Positions 44,340 to 53,399 of a DNA stretch of 64,000 bases are shown piece after piece; the stretch's first letter is position 1, and every line of letters starts with the position of its first letter. This DNA is from Dyadobacter sediminis (GTDB lineage: Bacteria > Bacteroidota > Bacteroidia > Cytophagales > Spirosomataceae), in assembly GCF_005860765.1 (NCBI RefSeq), contig NZ_VCEI01000011.1:1116001-1180000 (forward strand), given 5' to 3'. Below the pieces are notes generated by a model that saw only the letters and a list, made by a program, of their open reading frames with translations, did no database searches and was not told the origin of the DNA. The translations under genes were made by a program, and so were the position numbers.

Positions 44340-46109
44340 TTAAAAATTCATTTGCTCTGCCGGAAGCTGATAATTCGTAGGTTTTGCCTTTCTGACAAAG
44401 GCTACAAGCAACGTCAGTGAGCCGACCCGGCCGACAAACATAGTTAAAATGATCACCAGTCGTCCTGCACTGCTCAGTTGCGGAGTTACACCCAGGCTAA
44501 GACCTGTGGTACTGTAAGCAGAAAATGTTTCAAAGGCCAGCGACAAAAGATTTTGATCCGGATCAGTCACCGAAAGCATGAATATAGCTGCACCTAAAAA
44601 AATCAGCGACAGTGAAATGATGCTGAATGCCCTTGAAACAGAGTTATCAGATACTTTTCTTCCAAAGACTTCAATCCGGTCTTTGCCGCGGGTTACCGTA
44701 AAGATATTCAGAATGGCAAGCGCAAATGTCGTCACTTTGATGCCGCCACCTGTGGAGCCCGGTGCAGCCCCGATCCACATCAGCAAAAATATCAGCATCA
44801 CAGTTGGGAAGGCTAGTCCGCCCATCATGACTGTATTAAAACCTGCGGAACGGGGACTGGTGCCAATAAACAATGCGGTAACTATTTTGCCGTAAATGCT
44901 CTCATGTGCCCGCAACGTATGATTATATTCCAGGACAAATACCAGTACAAAGCTGAAAAGCACAAGAAAAAAGCTCGTGTAGGCAATGATTTTAGAGTTG
45001 AAAGCGATCACGCGTGCCCGGTAGATAAAATGACGCCGGTACCTGAGCTTATAATAGAAGTTAAAAGCCCAGCGCTTTATGAATTCATACGAATTGAAAA
45101 TGATCCCGAAGCCCAGGCCACCCATTACATATAATCCAATAATGGAAAGATGAAGCCCGTAATTGAACCGGACTGCCGTGTTGCTTAGGCCATCGGGCAG
45201 CGTAGAGAAACCGGCATTGCAAAAGGCCGTTATGGCATGAAAAATGGTAAAATAAAGCTGTTCGGCACGACTTTCAAATTGGTCGGGGTCCAGGCTCAGG
45301 TATATGAAAACGCCTCCCAGTATCTCAAAGAAGAAGGTAACCAGGATAATTTTGTATAGAGTGGATATTACGGAACTCACCTTGTTCTCACCGATCAGTT
45401 CGGTAAACATCAACTGGTTTTTATACGAAAAACCACCGGAGAAAAAATAACCGAAAAAGCCTGTGAATGTCATAATCCCAAGCCCGCCAATCTGCACAAG
45501 TACCAGTATGATGGTCTGCCCGAAACCGGTAAATTCTGTGGCTATATCCACCACCGACAAACCCGTTATACAAACGGCACTTGTAGCCAGAAAAAGCGCA
45601 TCTACAAAAGTAAGCTGCTGCTGGTAAGTTGTTTTGGGCAGCAGCAAAAGCGCCGTACCAATCAGGATTAGCGCCAGAAAACTCAGTACAAAAAGCAGTG
45701 TCGGATTAAAATAAAACTTATCAAAAAACAGGGTTTGCTTGGAAACTTCAATGATCAAAATGGCAAAAATCCCCAGGTACATCCATTCCGGTTTGACGAG
45801 CTCAGTGCCGTCCACGGCTGAAAAATGGTAACTGTCAGCAATGATAACGGCCAGAAAGTAAAACAGAAGCAACGCCTCGCCCGCCCGGGATATAACCGAT
45901 GATTTGCTTTTGAACGCCGTAAAAGTCTTGGCTGCCATGGCCAGTGCGAAAAAAAGAAAACACCATTCCAGTATCCGGTTGGTAAGCCGCTCAATCTCCG
46001 GATCCGTATTATAACCGAGATGAAAAACAACCACCAAGGAGCAAACAAAGCTCATTGCGATCAGAAGGTGATCAAGCAATTTTCGTAAGTTTCTTATTTT
46101 TTCATCCAT
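44340..46109 (-). CDS. ktrB: KtrB/TrkH-type potassium transporter
   Basis: Sodium-dependent or constitutive potassium uptake pore. 589 residues, longer than typical KtrB because of an N-terminal block of about four extra membrane helices (about 15-135). The four pore motifs are recognisable, each with a selectivity glycine: AVCITGLSVVD, AFCNAGFSTLP, GTSPRSAGFNT and AYSTTGLSLG. The C-terminal segment ends in a basic tail. First gene of the ktrBA operon; its start lies close to the decayed AGCS gene. Confidence 0.92.
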   Translation of the reverse strand: MDEKIRNLRKLLDHLLIAMSFVCSLVVVFHLGYNTDPEIERLTNRILEWCFLFFALAMAAKTFTAFKSKSSVISRAGEALLLFYFLAVIIADSYHFSAVDGTELVKPEWMYLGIFAILIIEVSKQTLFFDKFYFNPTLLFVLSFLALILIGTALLLLPKTTYQQQLTFVDALFLATSAVCITGLSVVDIATEFTGFGQTIILVLVQIGGLGIMTFTGFFGYFFSGGFSYKNQLMFTELIGENKVSSVISTLYKIILVTFFFEILGGVFIYLSLDPDQFESRAEQLYFTIFHAITAFCNAGFSTLPDGLSNTAVRFNYGLHLSIIGLYVMGGLGFGIIFNSYEFIKRWAFNFYYKLRYRRHFIYRARVIAFNSKIIAYTSFFLVLFSFVLVFVLEYNHTLRAHESIYGKIVTALFIGTSPRSAGFNTVMMGGLAFPTVMLIFLLMWIGAAPGSTGGGIKVTTFALAILNIFTVTRGKDRIEVFGRKVSDNSVSRAFSIISLSLIFLGAAIFMLSVTDPDQNLLSLAFETFSAYSTTGLSLGVTPQLSSAGRLVIILTMFVGRVGSLTLLVAFVRKAKPTNYQLPAEQMNF

Positions 46110-46129
46110 TCTATCTCAATTCCATTCAT

Positions 46130-46616
46130 CTGCATTTTTAACTCTCGTACGGATGCCCTGTATACAGGATATATACCTTGTTTTTTCTGCCGCTGGTCAT
46201 CTTTTAAAGCATCAAGGCTGGCTTTCCTAGCGGTAGAATCGCTATAATGTTAAGCCAGGCCATCGGACCCACACCAATGTCCCCGATTGCCATCCCTTGC
46301 ACATGCGCTACAAGGAACGCGCCGCCTGAATTGACTACATTGTATTTTCCTGTAAACAAAATCATGAGTAAATTCCCCGCTTAACACCCCAGGAAACGGC
46401 CATACCAAAAATGCCTGCAAATGCTGGCTCCATATTGAAGGCCGAACGGATGATCAGACTGAATACGGCGGGCACCTCTGTGATGTTGATTGCAATGATA
46501 ACAAGTGCCATCAGAATGTATGCACCTGCCATGAAAGGCACCACCAGTTCAGCGACTTTGCCAATCCGCTTTATGCTCCATGCGATACGGTTTACTGCAT
46601 TAATAATTTGCTTCAT
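46130..46616 (-). pseudogene. Sodium:alanine symporter (AGCS) remnant
   Basis: The minus strand starts in the middle of an AGCS protein: NRIAWSIKRIGKVAELVVPF, then PAFAGIFGMAVSWGVKRGIYS and a stop at 46362. Next comes ILFTGKYNVVNSGGAFLV and, after a deletion of several helices, GVGPMAWLNIIAILPLGKPAL ending at 46204. A DDQRQKKQG tail in a third frame runs toward the ktrB start. The N-terminal half is absent. At least one stop, one frameshift and one large internal deletion make it non-functional. Confidence 0.75.
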
Positions 46617-46806
46617 AAAACGGGTTTAGCGAGAGAAGGCTTTAAAAACTCTGCTGTTTAATTTCTAAATAAAATCAAAATTTGCTAACCTGTAAGCACT
46701 TCTCGAAAATTTGGATGCCGGGTCCGGCCATTCCCAGGCCAATAATTTGAGTAGATTAAACCCTTTTGTGGTGTAATTGCAAGCCTTAGTAGTTAGTTTT
46801 ACCGCT

Positions 46807-48027
46807 ATGGCAAAACTAATCAACCTTCATTCATTCAAAAATTTCTTTCAGTCCAGCTCAACCGGCGGCACTATCCTGATTATCTGCGTGATTGTTTCCA
46901 TGATCATTGCAAACTCGGGCGCAGGGCCTGGCTTTGAAGCACTTCTTGCCCGTCAGCTTGGTGGGGACATTGCGGGGATCCATCTCCGCTATCCTGTTTT
47001 ATTATGGATCAATGACGGTCTGATGGCGATCTTTTTCCTTTTGGTAGGCCTTGAGATCAAACGGGAAATGATAGAAGGTGAACTTTCCTCCATTAAAAAA
47101 GCATCGCTGCCCATCCTGGCTGCTGTGGGAGGCGTTATGGCACCTGCATTGATTTACTTCGCATTCAATGCAGGCACTGAAACAGCAGGTGGATGGGGCA
47201 TTCCCATGGCGACTGATATTGCATTTGCAATTGCCATTATATCCATGCTTGGAAAACGTGTGCCGTCTTCTCTGAAAATCTTTCTTTCGGCACTGGCTAT
47301 CGTTGATGATTTAATGGCTATCCTGGTCATTGCCATCTTTTATTCGACTGACATCCACTTCACCTATATTTTATACGCATTCGGTATATTTACCTTCCTG
47401 TTGCTACTTAACAAGCTGAAAGTTAAAAATTTGGCTGCTTATTTGATTCCCGGGCTTTTTATCTGGTATTTTATCCATCATTCGGGCGTGCATGCCACTA
47501 TTGCAGGCGTGCTGACTGCATTTGCCATCCCTACTACGCCTGATGCAACCGAGTCACCCCTGGAAAAGCTCGAACATATGCTGGTTACCCCGGTCAACTT
47601 CATCATCATGCCCCTTTTTGCACTGGCCAATACCAACATTCAATTTGAACCCGGAATGCTGCAAGGATTGACTACGGTACTTGGGCTGGGGATTATAGCT
47701 GGACTTGTAATCGGCAAACCTTTAGGCATCGCCCTTTTTTCCTGGATTGCTGTTAGGCTAGGAATAGGCAAAATGCCAAAACATGCTACCTGGATGCACA
47801 TTATAGGCGTTGGCATGCTTGGCGGCATTGGCTTTACCATGTCCATATTCATTGCTTTGCTATCTTTTTCCGGAAATCAACTGATCCTTTCTGAAGCTAA
47901 ATTTTCTATACTGACAGCATCGGTAATCTCAGGAATCATTGGCTATTTTTGGCTATACCGAATCGAAAAGCGGAAGAAGAAAACAGAGCTGGTTTATAAA
48001 AAGAATAAACCTGGAAATGCAATTTGA
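46807..48027 (+). CDS. nhaA: Na+/H+ antiporter NhaA
   Basis: Sodium-proton antiporter for pH and salt homeostasis. 406 residues with about 12 membrane segments. The ATG at 46807 is preferred over an upstream TTG because MAKLINLHSFKNFFQSS matches the usual NhaA N-terminus and the paralogue's start. The ion-binding aspartates are present in LAIVDDLMAIL, and the helix IV/XI hallmarks MATDIAFAIA and GIGFTMSIFIALL are intact. A second, decayed copy lies at 51.0-51.8 kb. It is a single gene, next to the potassium system and ars genes. Confidence 0.95.
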   Translation: MAKLINLHSFKNFFQSSSTGGTILIICVIVSMIIANSGAGPGFEALLARQLGGDIAGIHLRYPVLLWINDGLMAIFFLLVGLEIKREMIEGELSSIKKASLPILAAVGGVMAPALIYFAFNAGTETAGGWGIPMATDIAFAIAIISMLGKRVPSSLKIFLSALAIVDDLMAILVIAIFYSTDIHFTYILYAFGIFTFLLLLNKLKVKNLAAYLIPGLFIWYFIHHSGVHATIAGVLTAFAIPTTPDATESPLEKLEHMLVTPVNFIIMPLFALANTNIQFEPGMLQGLTTVLGLGIIAGLVIGKPLGIALFSWIAVRLGIGKMPKHATWMHIIGVGMLGGIGFTMSIFIALLSFSGNQLILSEAKFSILTASVISGIIGYFWLYRIEKRKKKTELVYKKNKPGNAI

Positions 48028-48061
48028 TACCAAAATTTTGATTCACCTTTACCGAATCCGG

Positions 48062-48307
48062 TCATGCGTAATCCAGCACCTGTTGTTCCGGTGGAAACCC
48101 GCTATCTGATTATGGCATCATCCACCCCGGCAGCGAACTGTACTCGGCTGGGGAAAACAATGTAAGTGAATTCCAGGCATATTGCCAGGCTCCCCCATCC
48201 TGCTGCTGGTCATCCGGAATAATGTATTTCAGACCCGCACGGCGAAGGAAATAACCACATGCCAACCCGTTCTGACCGCCGGTCACAATCAGATCATACA
48301 CTTCCAT
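48062..48307 (-). pseudogene. Truncated ArsO-like flavoprotein monooxygenase
   Basis: The start of a flavin-dependent monooxygenase: a dinucleotide-binding segment ([19 protein letters not shown]; the usual GGGQAG has lost a glycine) and SLTLFSPAEYSSLPGW. The frame then stops at 48110; in the same frame GFPPEQQVLDYA follows and stops again at 48062. The rest of the gene is gone. The start overlaps the end of the ACR3 gene by 14 bp, as for an original last gene of the ars operon. The ArsO assignment comes from operon position and sequence pattern. Confidence 0.75.
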
Positions 48308-49388
48308 GGGGTACCTGGATATTTTCCGGTTTGTAGTATTTATCGCGTAGCCAGAAAGCCACATTTACCAATGCAATCAAGGCAGGCACTTCCACCAGCG
48401 GCCCGATTACGCCCACAAAAGCCTGTCCGGAATTAATTCCAAAAACGCCAATGGCCACCGCGATTGCAAGCTCAAAGTTATTTCCCGCAGCTGTGAAGGA
48501 AATCGATGCGTTCTGTGAATAGTCCGCCCCCTGGGACTTAGCCGCAAAAAAGCTGACCAGAAACATGATCACAAAGTAGATAACCAGTGGAATTGCGATC
48601 AAAAGCACATCGCCCGGCAGCTGCACGATCAGCTCTCCTTTTAGGGAAAACATTAAAATGATTGTTAACAAAAGTGCAACCAACGTAATGGGGGAAATAA
48701 AGGGGATAAACTTCTGCTCATACCACTGCTCGCCTTTGAGTGCCGTCAGCCCAATGCGGCTCAGCACACCAGTTGCAAAAGGGATACCCAGATAGATACC
48801 TACGCTGACCGCGATTTCAGCAATGGTTATGTTTACAGCCAATCCTTTGAGCCCCACCAAAGGAGGCAAAACGGTAATAAAAAAGTAGGCGTAAAAACTG
48901 TAAAGTAAAACCTGGAATACACTGTTGAGCGCCACCAGACCTGCTGCATATTCCCGGCTTCCTTCGGCCAGCTCATTCCAGACCAGCACCATCGCAATAC
49001 AACGCGCCAGTCCGATCAGGATCAAGCCAATCCTATATTCAGGATGGTTTGGAAGGAAAAAAATAGCTAGCATGAACATCAGTACAGGCCCGATAATCCA
49101 GTTTAGGATCAGTGAAACGCCCATCACTTTGGTGTTTCGGAATACTTCTCCCATTTTGTTGTATTTCACTTTGGCAAGCGGCGGGTACATCATCAGGATC
49201 AGTCCGATTGCAAGGGGAATGTTGGTTGTTCCGCTTGAAAAAGTGCTGATGTATGCAGGTATTGAAGGCACAAAGTTGCCTAATCCAACACCGATGGCCA
49301 TGGCAATAAAGATCCATAAAGTCAAATAGCGGTCCAGAAAGCCAAGTTTCTTACGATTTGACGCTGGGGCGCAGTTATTTGCTGACAT
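48294..49388 (-). CDS. arsB: ACR3-family arsenite efflux pump
   Basis: Membrane permease that exports arsenite. 364 residues, ten membrane segments. The conserved cysteine of the family is seen in [16 protein letters not shown] (about residue 130), and the helix 9 glutamate in [20 protein letters not shown]3 type, not the unrelated ArsB of E. coli; the gene is often called arsB or acr3. It starts 8 bp after the arsC stop, in the operon arsR-DUF6428-arsC-acr3. Confidence 0.94.
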   Translation of the reverse strand: MSANNCAPASNRKKLGFLDRYLTLWIFIAMAIGVGLGNFVPSIPAYISTFSSGTTNIPLAIGLILMMYPPLAKVKYNKMGEVFRNTKVMGVSLILNWIIGPVLMFMLAIFFLPNHPEYRIGLILIGLARCIAMVLVWNELAEGSREYAAGLVALNSVFQVLLYSFYAYFFITVLPPLVGLKGLAVNITIAEIAVSVGIYLGIPFATGVLSRIGLTALKGEQWYEQKFIPFISPITLVALLLTIILMFSLKGELIVQLPGDVLLIAIPLVIYFVIMFLVSFFAAKSQGADYSQNASISFTAAGNNFELAIAVAIGVFGINSGQAFVGVIGPLVEVPALIALVNVAFWLRDKYYKPENIQVPHGSV

Positions 49389-49396
49389 AATCTATT

Positions 49397-49810
49397 TTAT
49401 ATATTTTCTTTGATGAAGTTCTCACAATAGGTTTTTATCATATCCCTGACCGTGCAAAATTCTTCTTTTACCTGCTGCCCGCTACCAGTAACTTTGCCAG
49501 GATCAGGAAAGTTGTGATGGAATCTCTTTGCATTGGTCGGAAAATACGGGCAGCGCTCTTTGGCATTATCACAGACAGTGATCACAAAATCAAAGTCGAT
49601 TCCGGTGTATTCTTCAATGTTATTAGAGGTATGATTTGATATGTCAATGCCATCTTCGGCCATGATGGCGATTGCTGTGGAGTTGACACCATGCGTCTCA
49701 ACTCCTGCACTATATACATCTGCTTTTTCACCAGCAAATTTTCTGAGATAACCTTCGGCCATCTGGCTCCGGCAGCTATTACCGGTGCAAAGCACTAAAA
49801 TTTTTTTCAT
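49397..49810 (-). CDS. arsC: Arsenate reductase, low-molecular-weight phosphatase type
   Basis: Reduces arsenate to arsenite using thioredoxin. 137 residues. The catalytic P-loop CTGNSCRSQMAEG is at residues 8-20 (Cys8, Arg14), and the redox cysteines appear in CDNAKERCPYFP (about Cys80 and Cys87); the catalytic Asp is probably in FPDPGK. All residues needed for the triple-cysteine relay are present. The product feeds the ACR3 pump encoded 8 bp downstream. Confidence 0.95.
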   Translation of the reverse strand: MKKILVLCTGNSCRSQMAEGYLRKFAGEKADVYSAGVETHGVNSTAIAIMAEDGIDISNHTSNNIEEYTGIDFDFVITVCDNAKERCPYFPTNAKRFHHNFPDPGKVTGSGQQVKEEFCTVRDMIKTYCENFIKENI

Positions 49811-49888
49811 ATTGCAGTATTTAAATTGAACCTGGCTTATCCGGCATTCCTTAAGGAAAGCCAGGCAGAAAGCTTATGCCAACAGCTA

Positions 49889-50479
49889 CTAGCAGCATCC
49901 GCCACCAGGTTGGCAGCTTTGGTTTTCGGCGCCTATTTTTTCCAGTACTAGCGTTTGCTTTGTAGCTATGGTATTGGTGGCCGGTGTGCAGCATGCTTCC
50001 CTTAAGGGTGTTGTCCCGCAGCTTCCTACTCTGGTTAAGGCTTTGCATTGTGTAAAATCAGCTTCCAGCTTTACAGTGAAATTGTCTCCCAGTGAAACGA
50101 GCTCACCAGGATACATCTGGCGCGTATCGAATTTTGAATTACCAAACTCAATTTTGACAACACCAAGCGGATTGAGTAGCAGTGATTTTTCAACCAGTTT
50201 CACAATTTCGAGTGCTTTACTAACTTTCATCGCCCTATCTTTTTCAGCAACTGATGGCTCCCAGAGTTGCACAATGATTTCGGTCCAGCTATTCATCACG
50301 CCACCGCAGTCCACCGAAACAATCGGAGCCTGTTTGATTTCAGTGATGTGGTAAGAAGCATCTACAAATTGGTTTTCCTCATATTGAAATTTTAGTTCCC
50401 GATCAGGATTTTGCTCCAAAGTTCTTTTAAAATCACTCCAGGTCATCGGGTCGCGGGCGGTAGGAATATCTTGGCTCAT
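49889..50479 (-). CDS. DUF6428 ars-operon protein with Cys-rich tail
   Basis: 196 residues, a family of unknown function found between arsR and arsC in Bacteroidota ars operons (DUF6428). The first 150 residues are a soluble alpha/beta domain. The C-terminal 60 carry two cysteine groups, CGTTPLREACC and CQPGGGCC, which look like a soft-metal site for As(III). It may be an arsenite-binding chaperone or sensor (inference). It lies 55 bp after arsR and 78 bp before arsC. A short sequence in front of it resembles the one in front of arsR. Confidence 0.8.
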   Translation of the reverse strand: MSQDIPTARDPMTWSDFKRTLEQNPDRELKFQYEENQFVDASYHITEIKQAPIVSVDCGGVMNSWTEIIVQLWEPSVAEKDRAMKVSKALEIVKLVEKSLLLNPLGVVKIEFGNSKFDTRQMYPGELVSLGDNFTVKLEADFTQCKALTRVGSCGTTPLREACCTPATNTIATKQTLVLEKIGAENQSCQPGGGCC

Positions 50480-50501
50480 GATTTCTATTGGTTAAATGTA
50501 T

Positions 50502-50514
50502 TATTGCGATTAAT
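50502..50514 (-). promoter_or_regulatory. Candidate ArsR half-site before DUF6428
   Basis: TATTGCGATTAAT, matching 12 of 13 positions of a motif found upstream of arsR (TATTGCGATTGAT, 50902-50914). It lies 22 bp before the DUF6428 ATG. Possibly a second operator within the operon. Confidence 0.4.
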
Positions 50515-50534
50515 TCTTTCAAAAAAATACCTTG

Positions 50535-50867
50535 CTAATTACAGCAGGCTGTGGTAAGTACAAATGTATTCAGCAATGTTCCAAAGCTTTCTTGTGCTTC
50601 CTGCCAAACAACCGGGTTGATACAATAACATACCCGTGGAGGATTAATTTCCCCCTGGATTATCCCGATCCGCTTCAATTCTTTTAAATGCTGGGAAACA
50701 GTTGCCTGCGCAAGTTCGAGCTCTTCTACCAGATCACCACATATACAGGCCTTTCTCTCAACTATCAATTGCAGAATCGCTACCCTGGCTGGATGCGAAA
50801 ATGCCTTGGCCAAATCAGCGATACGATTTTGCTGCTCAGTAAATATTTCGGTTTTTGTTACTCCCAT
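50535..50867 (-). CDS. arsR: ArsR-family repressor
   Basis: Arsenite-responsive repressor of the ars operon. 110 residues with a winged helix-turn-helix: [13 protein letters not shown] (helix 2-3), [19 protein letters not shown] (recognition helix), and a wing strand around PPRVCYCI. Cysteines lie in ACICGD before the recognition helix and near the C-terminus (TTACCN), so As(III) could be bound by either group. It is the first gene of the operon. A palindrome-like sequence lies 24-47 bp upstream of its start. Confidence 0.92.
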   Translation of the reverse strand: MGVTKTEIFTEQQNRIADLAKAFSHPARVAILQLIVERKACICGDLVEELELAQATVSQHLKELKRIGIIQGEINPPRVCYCINPVVWQEAQESFGTLLNTFVLTTACCN

Positions 50868-50890
50868 GTTCCAAATATAAAATACAAAAA

Positions 50891-50914
50891 TCTAATTGCA
50901 ATATTGCGATTGAT
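50891..50914 (-). promoter_or_regulatory. Candidate ArsR operator upstream of arsR
   Basis: TCTAATTGCAATATTGCGATTGAT contains an imperfect inverted repeat, ATTGCAA-TA-TTGCGAT, 24-47 bp upstream of the arsR ATG. Its right half recurs exactly 400 bp away, in front of DUF6428. The position fits an autoregulatory operator. Confidence 0.5.
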
Positions 50915-51011
50915 ATTTTTGGTAATCTTCTACCCAGATTACTCCTAAAAATATGGTGAAACTTCTCCGAAATATCTATCAAAGACTTTAAAATGAGCAG
51001 ATTAATTAAGT

Positions 51012-51777
51012 CTATAATGTAGAGCGTTCACTTTCTGGTTTGTCCAATTGGCTTTTTACCTTTCTCAACCAGAAATAACCCACTAGGCCAGAGATAACAG
51101 AGGCAGTGAGTATGGAAAACTTTGCCTCGGAGAGAATCGGCCCCTGTCCGGCGGAAGACAAAAGAGCAATAAATATCAGCATGGTAAAACCAATACCCCC
51201 TAACATTCCTACGCCAAGAATGTGCCTCCATGTAGCATGTTTGGGCATCGTTGCCACACTAAGCTTAACAGCAATGCAGGAGAAAAGGCTAACACCTACT
51301 GTTTTGCCGGTAACGCGTCCTGCTATAATCCCTGAACCCAGAGCTGAAGTGAGTCCTGACAGCATTTGTGGTTCAAAAGTAATGTTCGTATTGGCTAGTG
51401 CAAAAATGGGCATTATTGCAAAACTGAAGGGATTAAGATGATAAGGTTCTAGTTTTTCCAGGAATGATTCGGTTGCGTCTTTGGTAGTAGGAATAATCAC
51501 TAAGGCAAAGGCAATGTCTGTTGTCATGGGAATTGCCCAGCCATCAGCAGTTTCAGTGCCCATATTAAAGGCAAGGTAAATCAATGCTGGCGGGAAGGCT
51601 CCATCGAGTGCTGCCAGGACGGGGAGTGATGCCTTTTTAAAGGATGAAAGTTCGCTTTCTATCAATTCCCGCTTGATCGCTAAGCCTACAAATCACACAA
51701 ATGATTAAAAAGATTCCACTTGCTGAGCTGGACCTGAAGAATCTTTTGAAGGTTTCAAGGTTGATGGTGTTTGCCAT
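51012..51777 (-). pseudogene. Second nhaA copy with two internal deletions
   Basis: A decayed paralogue of the nhaA at 46.8-48.0 kb. It begins at the ATG at 51777 (NTINLETFKRFFRSSSASG, IFLIICVI), then loses about 70 codons and the frame. It resumes at IKREL with ELSSFKKASLPVLAAL, keeps TTDIAFALVII, then loses about 105 codons in frame, including the aspartate pair of the ion site, and continues from TTKDATES to the end. The last 200 residues look well kept, so the damage is recent. Orientation is opposite to the intact copy. Confidence 0.88.
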
Positions 51778-51867
51778 AGATAGGAGGATACTACAAGGTA
51801 AGGTTCAAATTTCGCCAAAATGCCCGGGTATGCATTATTACACACCCGGGCAATATACTTCCTTATT

Positions 51868-52182
51868 TTAGTAATTTCTTGCCCGTCCGACGATGGTTTC
51901 AAGTGCATTTTTAAGCTTGTCGCTGGCTCCTTTAACCGCCAGATAGCTGGAATCTGCATCATTGGAGACTGCCATCGGCTGCCGGCCTTCCAGCCTTGCT
52001 TCGATCCGGCAACGTACGTCGTTCTGTCCTTCTTTGGGACCATTCTCGTCAGAGAGATGTACTTCAAGTCGGGTAATGTGCTTACTGAACCTGCTCAGGT
52101 CATTTGTCAAGAAATCAACGAGCGAGGCGCTTGTTTTCTCATTGGTAGTTATATTCTTATCGGTATTTAACTGAATTTGCAT
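51868..52182 (-). CDS. hpf: Short ribosome hibernation factor (HPF/RaiA type)
   Basis: 104-residue protein of the HPF/RaiA (S30AE) family, which binds the 30S decoding centre in resting or stressed cells. The beta-alpha fold reads LVDFLTNDLSRFSKHITRLEVHLSDENG, then CRIEARLEGRQPMAVSN and ASDKLKNALETIVGRA (as separate pieces). No long C-terminal extension, so it is the short form. It lies 59 bp downstream of the eRF1-like gene on the same strand, probably co-transcribed under stress. Confidence 0.85.
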   Translation of the reverse strand: MQIQLNTDKNITTNEKTSASLVDFLTNDLSRFSKHITRLEVHLSDENGPKEGQNDVRCRIEARLEGRQPMAVSNDADSSYLAVKGASDKLKNALETIVGRARNY

Positions 52183-52241
52183 GATTACGAATGTTATGGT
52201 TAATTGGCTTTTCTGACAAGCCCAGTAATAAAATAATCTGA

Positions 52242-53399
52242 TCAGTATCTGAAAATAGCGGCCGAACCGGAGGTTACAGGCATTTTATCAGCCGGAACTA
52301 CGACCACTTTCCCTCCCAACTTCTCAACAATTTCCCCTATGTCGTCCAAAAGATCATCCGTTTCAGGGTCGGAAAGCTCGCCGGTTTCTATGCGACCGGT
52401 GGATTCATCTATTATTTTTCCAGGGATGATCCTGTCGGATTCCAGTAACAGGGTTTCCACTCTGCCTTCAGTTGCCGCCGCTACAATATCGCCGATCAGG
52501 TCACTGCCTTTTTGGTCAGCAATGGCCTGACCTGCCTTTTCAGACCAGCCTTTTAACCTTTGGTTATACTCTGGCTCCATCACTTCCCAGGCCATTGCTG
52601 TTAACCTGTCAGCTGGCAACGCGTCTGGATTCAGCGCAATTCCATGATCCAGCAAAAGCGGATTTTTATTTACCTTTTTGAAAAGATTATGGTGTTCCGG
52701 AAGCGCTGCCAAAATAAGTGGGAGTCCTGATACCTTTGAAAATTTCTCATGTACCGTTTCTGCGACAACCCTGAAAAACCGCTCGGCATCGATATCTGTT
52801 TCATCCTTTTTGGAACCATGCCCATGGTGCATATTCCCGCTTCCTCCGCCAACTCCTCCGTATGAAGCGACGGTCGTATGTTTCTCAGTAAGTTCGTCTC
52901 CCAAAGCCTCTTTAATGGTTTTAGGGATGTCATCACCCAGTTCTATCTCAGAAATAGAATGCCTGTTACCCTCAAACATACGCATTTCATGCAGGCTCAG
53001 ACCAAGAATCTGGAACCTGTCTTCTGTTTGCAAATACTTGCGAATAGGCTTGGTGTGAAAGCTGTCAGCAACAATGGCCAGCTCGGCAACAGGAACAGGC
53101 AGGCTTACCATTTCAAAAATGTCGCCATAGCTAAAAATGGCCAGTCCATCCAGATTGTAGTTCCAGATATTCCTGTCTTCTTTGATCTTGTCAAAAGGCT
53201 GCAAATAAGATTTTACCTCGTTTACTGAATATTTCTGCGACAAAGAAGTTTCTAACTTGTTTAACAGGTTCTGAAACCGGATCGGATCTTGTCCATTGTC
53301 GGGGTGAGTCCGGTGTGTCGGCAAGTATACTGATATGCAAGGTCCTGTTGCCGCTGCTGACGACAGTTCTTGAATGATCTCTTTGGTCGGAAATTTCAT
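52242..53399 (-). CDS. Bacterial archaeo-eukaryotic release factor-like protein (baeRF)
   Basis: 385 residues resembling the bacterial eRF1-like (baeRF) families. The start (PCISVYLPTHRTHPDNGQD) is typical of their N-terminal domain, the middle has the acetylated-looking core LAIFSYGD, and the C-terminal part (about 295-385) fits an L7Ae/pelota-like domain (VETLLLESDRIIPGKI). A Gly/His-rich loop GGVGGGSGNMHHGHG at about 181-195 takes the place where eRF1 has its GGQ loop. Such proteins are proposed to act on stalled ribosomes. It is followed by an HPF gene, which supports a role in ribosome rescue or hibernation. The reaction is not known. Confidence 0.8.
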   Translation of the reverse strand: MKFPTKEIIQELSSAAATGPCISVYLPTHRTHPDNGQDPIRFQNLLNKLETSLSQKYSVNEVKSYLQPFDKIKEDRNIWNYNLDGLAIFSYGDIFEMVSLPVPVAELAIVADSFHTKPIRKYLQTEDRFQILGLSLHEMRMFEGNRHSISEIELGDDIPKTIKEALGDELTEKHTTVASYGGVGGGSGNMHHGHGSKKDETDIDAERFFRVVAETVHEKFSKVSGLPLILAALPEHHNLFKKVNKNPLLLDHGIALNPDALPADRLTAMAWEVMEPEYNQRLKGWSEKAGQAIADQKGSDLIGDIVAAATEGRVETLLLESDRIIPGKIIDESTGRIETGELSDPETDDLLDDIGEIVEKLGGKVVVVPADKMPVTSGSAAIFRY

